Source of the DNA: Pelodera strongyloides
Taxonomy: Eukaryota > Nematoda > Chromadorea > Rhabditida > Rhabditidae
Assembly (NCBI GenBank): GCA_036852015.1
Contig: JAANDG010000686.1
Location: forward strand, 1-64,000
Direction of reading: 5' to 3'
DNA: 64,000 nt
Made by a program: the position numbers and the translations under genes. The notes under the pieces are model-generated. The model had not been told where the DNA came from, made no database searches, and saw only the letters and a list, made by a program, of their open reading frames with translations. Below, piece after piece: positions 12,073 to 21,999 of this stretch (within the stretch, counting starts at the first letter, position 1; each line of letters opens with the position of its first letter).

Positions 12073-12865
12073 CGCACACACAAACAGAAAGAAGCGTATT
12101 CATACAGTTGCGCAAATAAAAGCTTAGAAAAGCCAATAATTGGGTGAGACAAAGGCTCCATATCATGCCAAGGAGAAGCATTCCTAATCTCTATTCAATA
12201 CCAAGGAGAAGCACATAGGATTTCTTGGGACACTCCAAAGTTCGCGTAGAATTCTTCAAAATATATATAAATATATATAAATACTTTATTGCGTTAAAAA
12301 AAGGCAACAACAAAGCGGATCGAGAAAAAAGAAACAAAGAAAAGGAGAATAACAACAAAAACAGCAAAAACAACAACTCAACAATAAACATAGCACGACA
12401 TTCTTTCAAACATAACACAACAATAAACAGGATGAGAATGAAGAAATTGCGTTTTTTCCCAAAAATAACGGTCAACTTTCTGGACACAACAACCAGAATG
12501 AAGAAATTGCGTTTTTTCCCAAAAATGCCAACATTAAAGCAACAACAAGCCTAACAAACGTAGGGTAAAACTGACAAAATAGGTGACATTTTCTTAGTTC
12601 GGACAATTTCTCTTTTTCAGGAATGCCCCCTTCGTCACAGGAATCAGTTAGTTTGAGCACATCAGTAATTGATCCTTATGGGCGTCGTCCAGAGTAGTAA
12701 TTGATTGTTCGTCAGCACATATTATACCGATTGTGGTGGTATCTCTAATTGCCTCTTCTGGAACGTCACAATTTTCACTACAGGCAGCCCCATCTTGTCT
12801 TTCCGACTTGCGAGCGACTATCTACAAGATTCTCATCCTATATTTTTACGCCCTCTGATTCGGTC

Positions 12866-13192
12866 TCATTCTGCCTCTTCTTCGCCTCTTCGGATAAATA
12901 CGAAATGCCTACCGAGCTCTCGCCTCCTCATTCGTTTTGACATATTTTCCGCCACACAGCTTGTTCGTACGTTCCCGTTAAGTTCACTTGGATTTGGATA
13001 TATAGAGTTTTCTTCAAGAGTTGAGGTTCCTTCTGCAGGGATCGCATGAACCACACCTTCTCGACCTTCTGCAGGGATTCTCTTTTGCGCATCGCTCTCG
13101 TTCACGTGCTGAGAATCTATTGTTTCTATATCAGCGCTAACCGATTGGTGTGAATTCCTTTCTTTATGACCTTCTCGATCTTCTGGAGCAAT
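12866..13192 (-). other. In-frame coding-like extension after the UGA of the 13.2-14.1 kb gene
   Basis: The frame continues open for about 109 codons after the TGA, with composition like the upstream exon and a short repeated motif 'IPAEG' (twice). It ends in TGA at 12866. No donor or acceptor that would neatly remove the first stop was found. Confidence 0.4.
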
Positions 13193-14105
13193 TCATTCGG
13201 AACCACGTTCACAGGGTTCATTTTCTAGATCAGAGATCAAGGGGTCGATTTCAGACGAAGAGAGTCTTTCTCGAACACGTCCATCGTTTCTTTTTTCCAG
13301 GTTACATGTCATTTTTTCGGCACCTACATTTCCAGTGTTGATTAATGTGGCATCTAACACGGAGCCGGTGTTTCTCTGTGAAACAATAGTACTGCTTTCT
13401 CGACTGTCGGCGATGTTTACACGCTTGTTTCGATTTGCATCTTCAACATCTTCTTCAGCAGGATTTGGTTCAGTGAACCGAACGCTCTCAAAATATTTGA
13501 TTAGTTTTGCTTGAGATATCGGAGTGTACCACGAAAATAGCCTTAAAGCAAAGCTCAAACTCAAAAAAACAATTACCTGAAGCAGGCAGCGTCTCTGTCA
13601 GTTGCCGGGTGTCCGTTAGATAAGCTGAAAGCAAAACAATTTCTTATTGTATAGTTAGCTAGATATTCCAACACCCTTTCCTAACAGAAATGTTTTCACC
13701 ACTCCTTGTAGCTTTTATACTAAAGAAAAGCGAACCACATTAGTTAATGTGGTATTTGGAGGCGCATGTAGAAAATGTAATGCTGAACAACTTTGTCACA
13801 GAAAATCGAAAATAAAGAAATATGCATAGCACAGGTAAAAATAAAAGAAGTAAATATTCCAGTGATTGCCTTCCCAGGCCCCAGGCCGCGTAGGCGGCGT
13901 AGGGTCACAGCGCAGTTCACATAATGCACACGCTACCCATGTCGCATTTGTAAATGAACAAGCTACCTATATAATCAGACACGAATATCTGCACCTCGAA
14001 ACCCTACCTCTTTCCCGAGCCACCTGGGACATCTCTCGACTTCGACCTAGTCCCGGGTCCACGCTCCGTGAGGTTGCCCCAAATTGTTGTTGGCTGACGC
14101 TCCAT
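13193..14105 (-). CDS. Unknown 164-residue protein, three exons
   Basis: Three minus-strand exons join with matching phases: 14105-14008 (ATG at 14105, start 'MERQPTTIWGNLTERG', donor GTAGGG), 13624-13577 (acceptor CTTTCAG, donor GTAATT) and 13541-13193 (acceptor CTTTAAG, ending in TGA). The product is hydrophilic, rich in Arg, Ser and Glu, with no signal peptide, membrane span or recognised domain. In the third exon 'LIKYFESVRFTEP' is the most ordered-looking stretch. The TGA at 13193-13195 is followed in the same frame by about 109 more open codons to 12866, also Glu/Arg/Ser-rich. That raises a nonsense mutation, stop readthrough or a missed splice. Function unknown. Confidence 0.55.
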
Positions 14106-14109
14106 AACT

Positions 14110-15620
14110 CATGACATACGTGAAAATCAACTATCTCACGCAACATATTATCACCCTGGCTAGTCAACACCAAATTATTAAATTAAAACCAACTTGTCTG
14201 CAGTCTGCTTCATAGTCCTTTTGCAGAACTTTACTTGTAGGGTCTACCAGAAAAAAATGTGACGAAGCTGCACAATACAAACTAAAGCAATATAATTAAT
14301 AACGATCAAGCGAAAAAAACAAACTAGCAAAAAGGGAAGTCAAAAAACACACTACTGGGACTTACTGCCGAAATAAGGCATGTCAGTTGTTCTGCTAACA
14401 GGAGGATGAATAAGTAACAATAACAATGCACGGGGTGAACCAGAAATCGTTAAAAAAATCCAAATTATTCAATTTTTGTGCAGTCTCATTAATTTCTTTG
14501 TGCAACGAAACTGCAAGACCCGCCCTGCTGTCAATAGCTTAATTCGAACCAGCGTCTCTTATCAGTGGGCTTATCAGTAATACAGCCTAACTTCAAAAAC
14601 GGCCTACATACTTCTTTGAAGCCCACAATGGCAATATTTAAAACTAATTGATTTACGAAAACGACTTCAACCTTGCGGGAAATCAGAATAAATGTGCTCT
14701 TAAAAAAACCATCAACGGACTGGCCACTGGCCACGAAACACTTGTCTGTCAGCTATTGATCGGCAAGCTATCTAAGAGGTCTAAAAATGGCTTGGGTGGC
14801 CACATTTAAAGTTATTGGAGAAATCCAGGCGTGAGTAACTTCACCTAGCGGTATTTCGTGGAAAGAAGAATGACCACTGAATTCGTACGCTTTTATTATG
14901 TGTCATCACACAGGAAAACGAATTATTGCCGAAACTACAGAAAAACCGTCGTTTGGCCGGCCCGTCTTTTGTGTAAGAAGCGAGAAGAGGTTTACAATTA
15001 AATTAATAATCGCTTCGATGAATAGACAATAAACAATCTTATTATATAAAGTTGCTTTATTTGTTTGTTTGTGTGTCTGTTTGTTTGTTTGTGTGTTTGT
15101 GTCTGTGTGTCTGTGTATTTGTTTGAATGTTTGATTGTTTGATTGTTCGTTTGGATGAGGGATAGTGCTTTTCCAGCACTGCGCTAGACGAGCACAGAAT
15201 GAACACAGTTTGCAACTAATCAATAGGATTACAATTCTCACTCATCAGTTTCAAAACACCAGACGCATCGCTTTAATCGCCTATCTTTCGCGCCATGTAT
15301 TCGCCGCGCACCACTGTGTTAGAGGTTCCATACCATGCGCCGTTTGAAAAACTCATACTATGTGCGAGAACAGCTACGGTACTCCAATAATAGTAATCTA
15401 TTCACATGTGTACCCAGAAAGATACCGTAATCCGCTCATGGTGAATGTGAATTGGTTAGCTAGCATACGGTGGAATACACCGAACGCTTCTGGGCTTGAA
15501 GGATAACAGATTATGAGCGAAACCAACAACATGTACAAATTAACTGATGCATAGGAACACCACACAGAGGAATGTTCGGGAACTTTACCCCGCCTACTGT
15601 ATCGCCTCTCCCTTCTTTTA
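14110..15620. other. No recognised gene
   Basis: AT-rich sequence with a TTTG/TGTGTTTG low-complexity stretch at about 15055-15165. Short open frames on either strand lack splice sites or family features. Confidence 0.5.
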
Positions 15621-15625
15621 AATAT

Positions 15626-16357
15626 TTATTGTTTGAAGGGAGAGGGAGCACAGTTGATTCCACAAGACGGAACACAGCAACCATGATACAGAGTTGATCG
15701 GAACTGACGTCTTGAAGGCATTCGTCTCACGCACAGAAACGGCGCAGGCCCTTGAGCCACCCTTTCGCCATCCAAACGCGGTGACTTTTTTCTTGAGCGG
15801 TCCGATTCTTCTAAAATAGGAATACTTAGTCCACATGAAAACCTACAGTACTTGCAAGCTTCCAAGTAAAACTAAAAACAAAAGAGGGCCGCAGCACTAA
15901 CAAAACTCGGATTGGTGCTCGGCGAAATCCTAGCGCGATAAATTTGCTCTGCGAAGTGTGCGGAGAGAACGAAACAACAAACGAAACGAAAGAACGGTGC
16001 ACTGCGCAGTAAGTTCTCCAGGTTTTGCGAAAAGGTGCTCAGTACACTCGCGGGCCCCTGGCTGGCGAGAGTCTGGCGAAGAATACGCGAATAAGCCGGC
16101 GACATGTAGGCTCAGCTGGCGGGAAAAACTGAGAGAAACGTAGATACCTGATTCAAGTGCGATCTTCAGGTAACTTTCTGAGCCGACCTCCTCCATGAGC
16201 GGCGTCTTAGTAAGGCAGTTGGGAGGAAGCTCACGGCAAGCATCTGATTCAGAGCGACACTACGGTCGTTGAGCGGGAGCCGGAGTGACCCGAGAGAAGC
16301 AGCGAGAGAGAAGTCTTGAACTCACGTAGTTTCAGCCACTGCTTGAGCTTGAAGTAC
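15626..16357 (-). CDS. Small cysteine-rich protein, partial (three exons found)
   Basis: Minus-strand exons 16357-16326, 16243-16148 and 15810-15626 join in phase (acceptors CATTTTAG, GAATCAG and TATTTTAG). The polyadenylation-type AATAAA overlaps the stop. The joined protein has 'ACRELPPNC' in the middle exon, basic clusters 'RSRKK' and 'RRMPSRR' in the last, and a C-terminal 'GCCVPSCGINC'. Dibasic sites plus a CCX3C motif recall peptide-hormone precursors of the insulin/relaxin kind. However, the spacing to the next cysteine is short (X3, not X8) and no signal peptide has been found, so this is only a suggestion. The upstream exon, which must end in phase 2, was not located. Confidence 0.5.
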
Positions 16358-16974
16358 CTAAAATGGTATGATTTAGGCCACGTTACCGAACAGTACAATA
16401 CTACAAAACTACTACAAATGTAGGTACGTTCGCCGCAAACGTGCCATACGTGCGCCATCTGACGGCGCACCCTTTGCGTGTACACACCGCAACGGATCGT
16501 CGTAAATATAAATATGGGCACACCTGTTTCATTTCGATCCCCAGGAAGCATCCTCCAGATGAGAAGACCGCATCCAAGAACTGAGTCTTCATAAAACAGA
16601 ACTTTGATTCATGTTCGGTCAGTGAGGGAAGATAACATCAAGACCAACACAACCCCAGAGACGCCACGGGGAGCGGGGACCTCGGGCCAGACGTCGAAGA
16701 GCCGGCAAAGGAATAATGGCCTTCAGCAGTGTCCAACGGAAGTCCGATGGTTCTCCTAAATAAAAGAGAAAGAGAAGGAAACATGTTTGCAAATAAAAAA
16801 ATACTATTCTGGGGCATAACTTCACTAGATATATATATATTTATATTTACGTAGTTTAAATCAACGATCAACTTTGTAGCACAGCATGTTTAAGCAAATA
16901 ATTTTATAAATACTTCCTTGTTTTGGTTGTGGGCGTTCTTAATGTTCCCATTACAGATTTGCAGCTAATGCCCA

Positions 16975-17200
16975 GGGAAAAAAGACAGGGGAGAGGGAGA
17001 AGAGAGAGAGAAAAACAGAGAGAGGGAGAGAGAGAGAGAGGAAGAGATAGAGCGAGAGGAAGAGAGAGACAAAGAGAGAGAGAGGAAGAGAGATAGAGAG
17101 AGACAGAGGACGAGATAAAGCGAGAGGAAGAGAGAGACAGAGGAAGAGATAGAGCGAGAGGGAGAGAGAGACAGAGAGAGAGAGAGAGGAAAGAGAGCGC
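16975..17200. repeat. (GA)n-rich microsatellite
   Basis: Imperfect GAGA tract; a shorter matching tract lies at 18950-19100 in the duplicate, and further tracts at 17826-17865 and 19705-19770. Confidence 0.95.
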
Positions 17201-17304
17201 GAAAACGAACTATATAAGGAACGATTAAATAAATACGAGCGCCTATAAATTCGCAAATACGAGCGCCTATAAATTCGCAAGCTAAAGTCTATTTAAAAAA
17301 AAAG

Positions 17305-17625
17305 TAGTTTTCCAATCTTCCTCAAGAGCCTAGCCCTTCGCAAATCAAAAGTATAAGTGAAACATAATGCCCTAAATAGAAAGCGCGCCCTAGCGGCTCT
17401 AAATCGCTCGCTCGGAGTCACCCGGTCAATTCGGAGCCGCTATTGCGCGCGCCCACGCGGGGGCACGCTATAAAAATGGGGCACAATTGCTCTCTCGGAG
17501 TAGCCCGGCCCGACCAATTGTGTTGCCAATTTCATTACATGAACTATTTAGGGCATTACATTACAGTTACGCTTTTGATTTGTGGAGGACTAGACCCTTG
17601 AGGAAAATTGGAAAACTACACGTAA
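17305..17625. mobile_element. Inverted-repeat element with GC-rich core (copy 1)
   Basis: Left arm 'gtagttttccaatcttcctc' through 'cataatgccctaaatag' pairs with right arm 'ctatttagggcattac' through 'gaaaattggaaaactac'. The GC-rich core contains 'gctataaaaatgggg'. The same element sits at the same place in the second duplicate (about 19180-19495). Confidence 0.75.
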
Positions 17626-17827
17626 CTCTAAGCTACGGAACTTGGGGTCCTTAGGGTTCTTAGGGGTACACTACGGCACGTTCTATGACTTGTGGAAAAC
17701 TGTTATTGATATAGATTATTGATGGTGAGCTTGAAGAAGAAATGCCTACTAGAGAAGAGAAGCATACTGGAGAAATACGAGAGTGATAGAGCGACATGGG
17801 AGAGAAACATAAAAAGGGGAAGCGAAA

Positions 17828-17872
<45 letters not shown>

Positions 17873-18389
17873 CAGAGCTAGACAGGAGAGGACAGCGAGA
17901 GAGATAGAAGTTAGAGAGAGAGACTCGGTACATTTCCATAAAAGTAAGGAAAATAGAGAGAAAGCAAGAGAAGAGTGTGTGTGAGAAAGAAATTAGAGAG
18001 ATGACTAGGCGTAGATCAGTGACGATGCAGAATAGTCAAACATGAAACAAAACACACTCATCGAAGTTGCGGATGTTAATCCTCGAGTTGTCCTTGTCCA
18101 TGTCGTAGTGCTCCTTGATGTCAGGGTCGTTGTCGTCGTCCACCATGAGCTCCTCCGACATCTCGGCGACGTCAAGACCGTAGTCCACCTGGACTTCGAA
18201 GGAGAGCTTAGTTCCACAGAGTGATTTGAAAATTGCCGAGTCTGAAAGTGGACATAATAGTTACCGTATGACACAAAGGCAGTCTCGAATAACTTCTCTA
18301 GCGTTTATTGCAAGGAGTCGACTAAGTCGTGGAAAACTAGAGAACTGAATTTTTTGCTGTTGATAATAGAGGTAGGAGGTAACTGTCGC

Positions 18390-18975
18390 AGTCTATAATA
18401 GCGATACTTGCACTCGTGCCATACGTGCGCCATCTGACGGCGCACCCTGCGCGCGTACACACCGCGACGAATCGTCTTAAATATAAATGTGGGCACACTT
18501 GTTTAGTTCGATACCTAGGTGGCTTCCTCCAGATGAGAAGGCCGCATCCATGAACTGAGTCTTCATAAATCAGATCTTTGATTCTCGATCGGTCAGTGAG
18601 GGAAGATAACATCAAGACCCACACAACCCCAGAGACGCCACGGCGAGCGGGGACCTCGGGACAGACGTCGGAGAGCCGGCAAAGGAATAATGGCCTTCTG
18701 CAGTGTCCAATGGAAGTCCGATGGTTCTCCTAAATAAAAGAGAAAGAGAAGGAAACATGTTTGCAAATAAAAAAATACTATCCTGGGGCATAACTTCACT
18801 AGATATATATTTATATTTACGTAGTCAACGATCAACTTTGTAGCACATCATGTTTAAGCAAATAATTTTATAAATACTTCCTTGTTTTGGTTGTAGACAT
18901 GATTACTGTTCCCATTACAGATTTGCAGCTAATGCCCAGGGAAAAAAGACAGGGGTGAGGGAGAAGAGAGAGAGA

Positions 18976-19027
<52 letters not shown>

Positions 19028-19064
19028 AGAGATAGAGAGAGACAGAGGAAGAGATAGAGCGAGA

Positions 19065-19098
<34 letters not shown>

Positions 19099-20155
19099 GA
19101 GCGAAAGAAGAAACTACATAAGGGAAGATTCAAATCCGAGTGCCTATAAATTCGCAAGCTAAAGTCTATTTAAAAAAAAAGTAGTTTTTCAATCTTCCTC
19201 AAGAGCCTAGCCCTTCGCAAATCAAAATTATAAGTGAAACATAATGCCCTAAATAGAAAGCGCGCCCTAGCGGCTCTAAATCGCTCGCTCGGAGTCACCC
19301 GGTCAATTCGGAGCCGCTAATGCGCGCGCCCACGCGGGGCACGCTATAAAAATGGGGCACAATTGCTCTCTCGGAGTAGCCCGGCCCGACCAATTGTGTT
19401 GCCAATTTCATTACATGAACTATTTAGGGCATTAAATTACAGTTACGCTTTTGATTTGTGGAGGACTAGGCCCTTAGGGAAAATTGGAAAACTACACGTA
19501 AATCTAAGCTACGGAACTTGGGGTCCTTAGGGTTCTTAGGGGTACACTACGGCACGTTCTATGACTTGTGGAAAACTGTTATTGATATAGATTATTGATG
19601 GTGAGCCTGAAGAAGAAATGCCTACTAGAGAAGAGAAGAGTACTGGGAGAAATAGGAGAGTGTTAGAGCGACATGGGAGAGAAACATAAAAAGGGGAAGC
19701 GAAAAGAGAGAGAGAGAGATAGAGAGAGAAGAGATGATAGCGAGAGAGAGGGTAGAGAGAGAGAGAGACTCGGTACATTTACATAAAGGTAAGGTTAATA
19801 GAGAGAAAGAAAGAGAAGAGTGTGTGTGAGAAAGAAATTAGGGAGAGGACTAGGCGTAGATCAGTGACAATACAGAATAGGCAAACATGAAACAAAACAG
19901 ACTCATCGAAGTTGCGGATGTTAATCCTCGAGTTGTCCTTGTCCATGTCGTAGTGCTCCTTGATGTCAGGGTCGTTGTCGTCCACGATGCGCTCCTCCGA
20001 CATCTCGGCGACGTCAAGACCGTAGTCCACGTGGACTTCGAAGGAAGCATAGTTCCACAGAGTGATTTGAAAATCGCCGAGTCTAAAAGTAGATATAAAT
20101 CACCATAATACACAAAGGCAGTATCGAATAACTTCTCTAGCGTTTATTGCAAGGA
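18390..20155. repeat. 1.9-kb tandem duplication, copy 2
   Basis: Direct neighbour and paralogue of 16400-18315; see that entry for the boundaries. Confidence 0.9.
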
Positions 20156-20411
20156 AGAAAGCTGGACCCAACTGAGCTCCCAGTTGTACGTGCGAGAAGC
20201 AAAGTACCAAATGAACCAGCGATGCTTTGAGCCAGAAAAATAAAAGCAAATTTGTACCACCCCCGGATGTTGGTGTGCACGAGTCAGGATTGAAGTATAT
20301 AAACAATACCTTCTTCTTAGACTTCGGTAGACTTTGCATCTGCGTCAAATGCATCACTTGAAACTTGAATGAAGCTAGGCTGGAGATTGATCAAAGCCGT
20401 CGCTTGTCTAC
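18612..20411 (-). CDS. Unknown protein, intact duplicate, partial 5' end
   Basis: Two well-supported minus-strand exons: 20082-19903 (acceptor TACTTTTAG) and 18729-18612 (acceptor TTATTTAG, stop TGA), joining in phase 2. The first encodes an acidic segment with 'VHVDYGLDVAEMSEE', 'DNDPDIKEHYDMDKDNSRI' and 'INIRNF'. The second encodes 'RTIGLPLDTAEGHYSFAG', ending 'LGLCGS'. An upstream exon-like segment from 20411 (acceptor ATATTTTAG, 'LINLQPSFIQVSSDAFDAD') probably belongs to the gene, but the only donor in phase is weak. No family was recognised. The acidic run could bind metal, but it is not an EF-hand by spacing. Confidence 0.5.
19180..19495. mobile_element. Inverted-repeat element with GC-rich core (copy 2)
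   Basis: Near-identical to 17305-17625, so it was present before the 1.9-kb duplication. Confidence 0.75.
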
Positions 20412-20805
20412 CTAAAATATATCAAATATTAATAATATACTGTAACATCAGTAAAAACATGAGTAAAGTATATTGCGACTCAAATTTAACCTCAAATAGC
20501 ATAATAACAAACAAGAAGTGATACGATATGTATGATAACAAAATACAATGTAAGAACGTACATTTTTGAAACCGAGAGCGGTATGCTATGATGACTTCTA
20601 TCAGCGAAATGATGCGGAATCAATGCAAGTAATCATCAGTTTTTTTTGCGGGAAAATTTGAACTGACAATTGTGAAAAGGCAGGGCTCAAAGGCAATTAA
20701 AAACAATTGCAATAAGTCTCAACTTTTGCGCGTAGTTTGTAGCCAATTAACAAAAAGGGGAATTGAAATGATTTTATGTACGTTTATACATGTAACTAAT
20801 TCGTG

Positions 20806-21058
20806 GAAAAGGGGCGCATTCGAGTTGGACATTTTCCGGAAAAGAAAAGAAAAAAGTGGTTCGAGATGGACACCCAGAAAAAAAATAATACACGCAAAAT
20901 AATTGTCGAAAATGCAATTGTACCGTAATTGAAACTAAATCCAATCGATCATTTGCATGTGTATGCGTGGCAATTGCATTCTTTTCTGGTGAAATCCATC
21001 TCGAACCACTTTTTTCCTTTTCTTTTCCGGAAAATGTCCATCTCGAATGCGCCCTAAA
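20806..21058. mobile_element. Foldback element
   Basis: Left arm from 'ggggcgcattcgagttggac' pairs with right arm ending 'gtccatctcgaatgcgccc'. Both arms contain 'tttccggaaaagaaaag' or its complement. No coding capacity. Confidence 0.8.
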
Positions 21059-21097
21059 GAGTTGAATTTTTTCAAATATGGGCTGCTACAACGTGAA

Positions 21098-21285
21098 ACT
21101 TCGCGCCATCGCCGCGCAACATTGGCGCCATCGCCGCGCGTAAAAAGAGGCTCCGCCACAGCGGGGCGGCGGATCCACTTTGCGCCCAGGGGCGCCGCGA
21201 TTCCGCCTGTGGTCCGCGGCGATGGCGCGGAGGTTGCGCGGCGATGGCGCGAGGGTTGCGCGGCGACTGCGCGAAATGGACGTGA
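21098..21285. repeat. GC-rich foldback of GCGCCATCGCC units
   Basis: Short units such as 'gcgccatcgccgcgcaac' on the left are matched by 'gcgcggcgatggcgc' on the right, around a GC-rich centre. Similar GC-rich motifs occur at 24490-24630, 25935-25980 and 41040-41090. Confidence 0.7.
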
Positions 21286-21833
21286 ACCGAGCATACCGTA
21301 CCCGGTACTACCACCTTACCAATCCGACTACTGTACAATACATAACAACAAAACGACAACAAGAAAAACATATTTATTCAGAGCACAATATAAACAAAAC
21401 TGGAAAAACTTACAATTAAATACAGCGAAAAAAAGCAACGAATAAAAATCGTTATGATCTTTAAATTATGGTTGTAAGATATGTAAATAATGCGTACATT
21501 GAAAACATAAAGCAGTTGTCAAAGCGATAAGCAAATAGAAAACGGCAAAAATACTATTAATAGAAAATTAACGACGAAAAGAATGGGTCAGGGACTTCAT
21601 TTGATTATTTCATCTATCCAATATTTAAACGATTCTACTACGAAGATAAAGTTTCTACAATCTACAAAAGGTGGGTGGAAAGTATTTTATTCAATTCTAC
21701 CGCATATATAAGAAACCCAGGTCCAGTCATAAAAACATTCAAAGCCGAATGTTGCAAAACTTTAAATCAAGAAAGGAAACTAACAATAGAAGTAAATAAA
21801 AGTACATTATAGAATTAGTCATTAGCCTAAACG

Positions 21834-21987
21834 TTAAAGTGGAATACCGGCCGGTTTTTGAAACGCAGCTTGGACAACCGGATTATTACACATTTAGCTC
21901 GATTTAGTCTAATTTACGCTCCTTTACATAAGCTGCATAAGAACGATGGTGTACTCGATTCAAAAACCGACCGAAATTTCTCTTTAA
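21834..21987. mobile_element. MITE, AGCGAAATACCGG family (diverged)
   Basis: Ends 'ttaaagtggaataccggccgg' and 'cgaaatttctctttaa' bracket a palindrome-like core with 'ttacataagctgcataagaa'. One of about 16 copies in the window. Confidence 0.8.
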
Positions 21988-21999
21988 TAGGCAGTAAAT

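Larger units (their letters stand above)
16638..18241 (-). pseudogene. Broken copy of the unknown gene at 18.6-20.1 kb
   Basis: Exons 18241-18058 and 16755-16638 correspond to the intact exons of copy 2. In the first exon one extra codon and a one-base difference near 'ggaactaagctctcc' put a TAA in the frame that is open in copy 2 (after 'LGNFQITLWN'). The second exon keeps its frame and its TGA at the matching place. Its differences from copy 2 are about two silent and four replacing changes over 38 codons, which fits relaxed constraint. Confidence 0.6.
16400..18315. repeat. 1.9-kb tandem duplication, copy 1
   Basis: Collinear with 18390-20155: the shared sequence runs from around 'gccatacgtgcgccatctga' to 'aacttctctagcgtttattg'. 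The offset falls from about 1974 to 1840 bp, mainly through GA-microsatellite length changes. Each copy holds two exons of an unknown gene, a MITE-like inverted repeat and GA tracts. Confidence 0.9.

Noticed and set aside
15626..15810. Firm assignment as insulin-like peptide
   Set aside because: The CCX3C motif is followed by X3C rather than X8C and no signal peptide was found.
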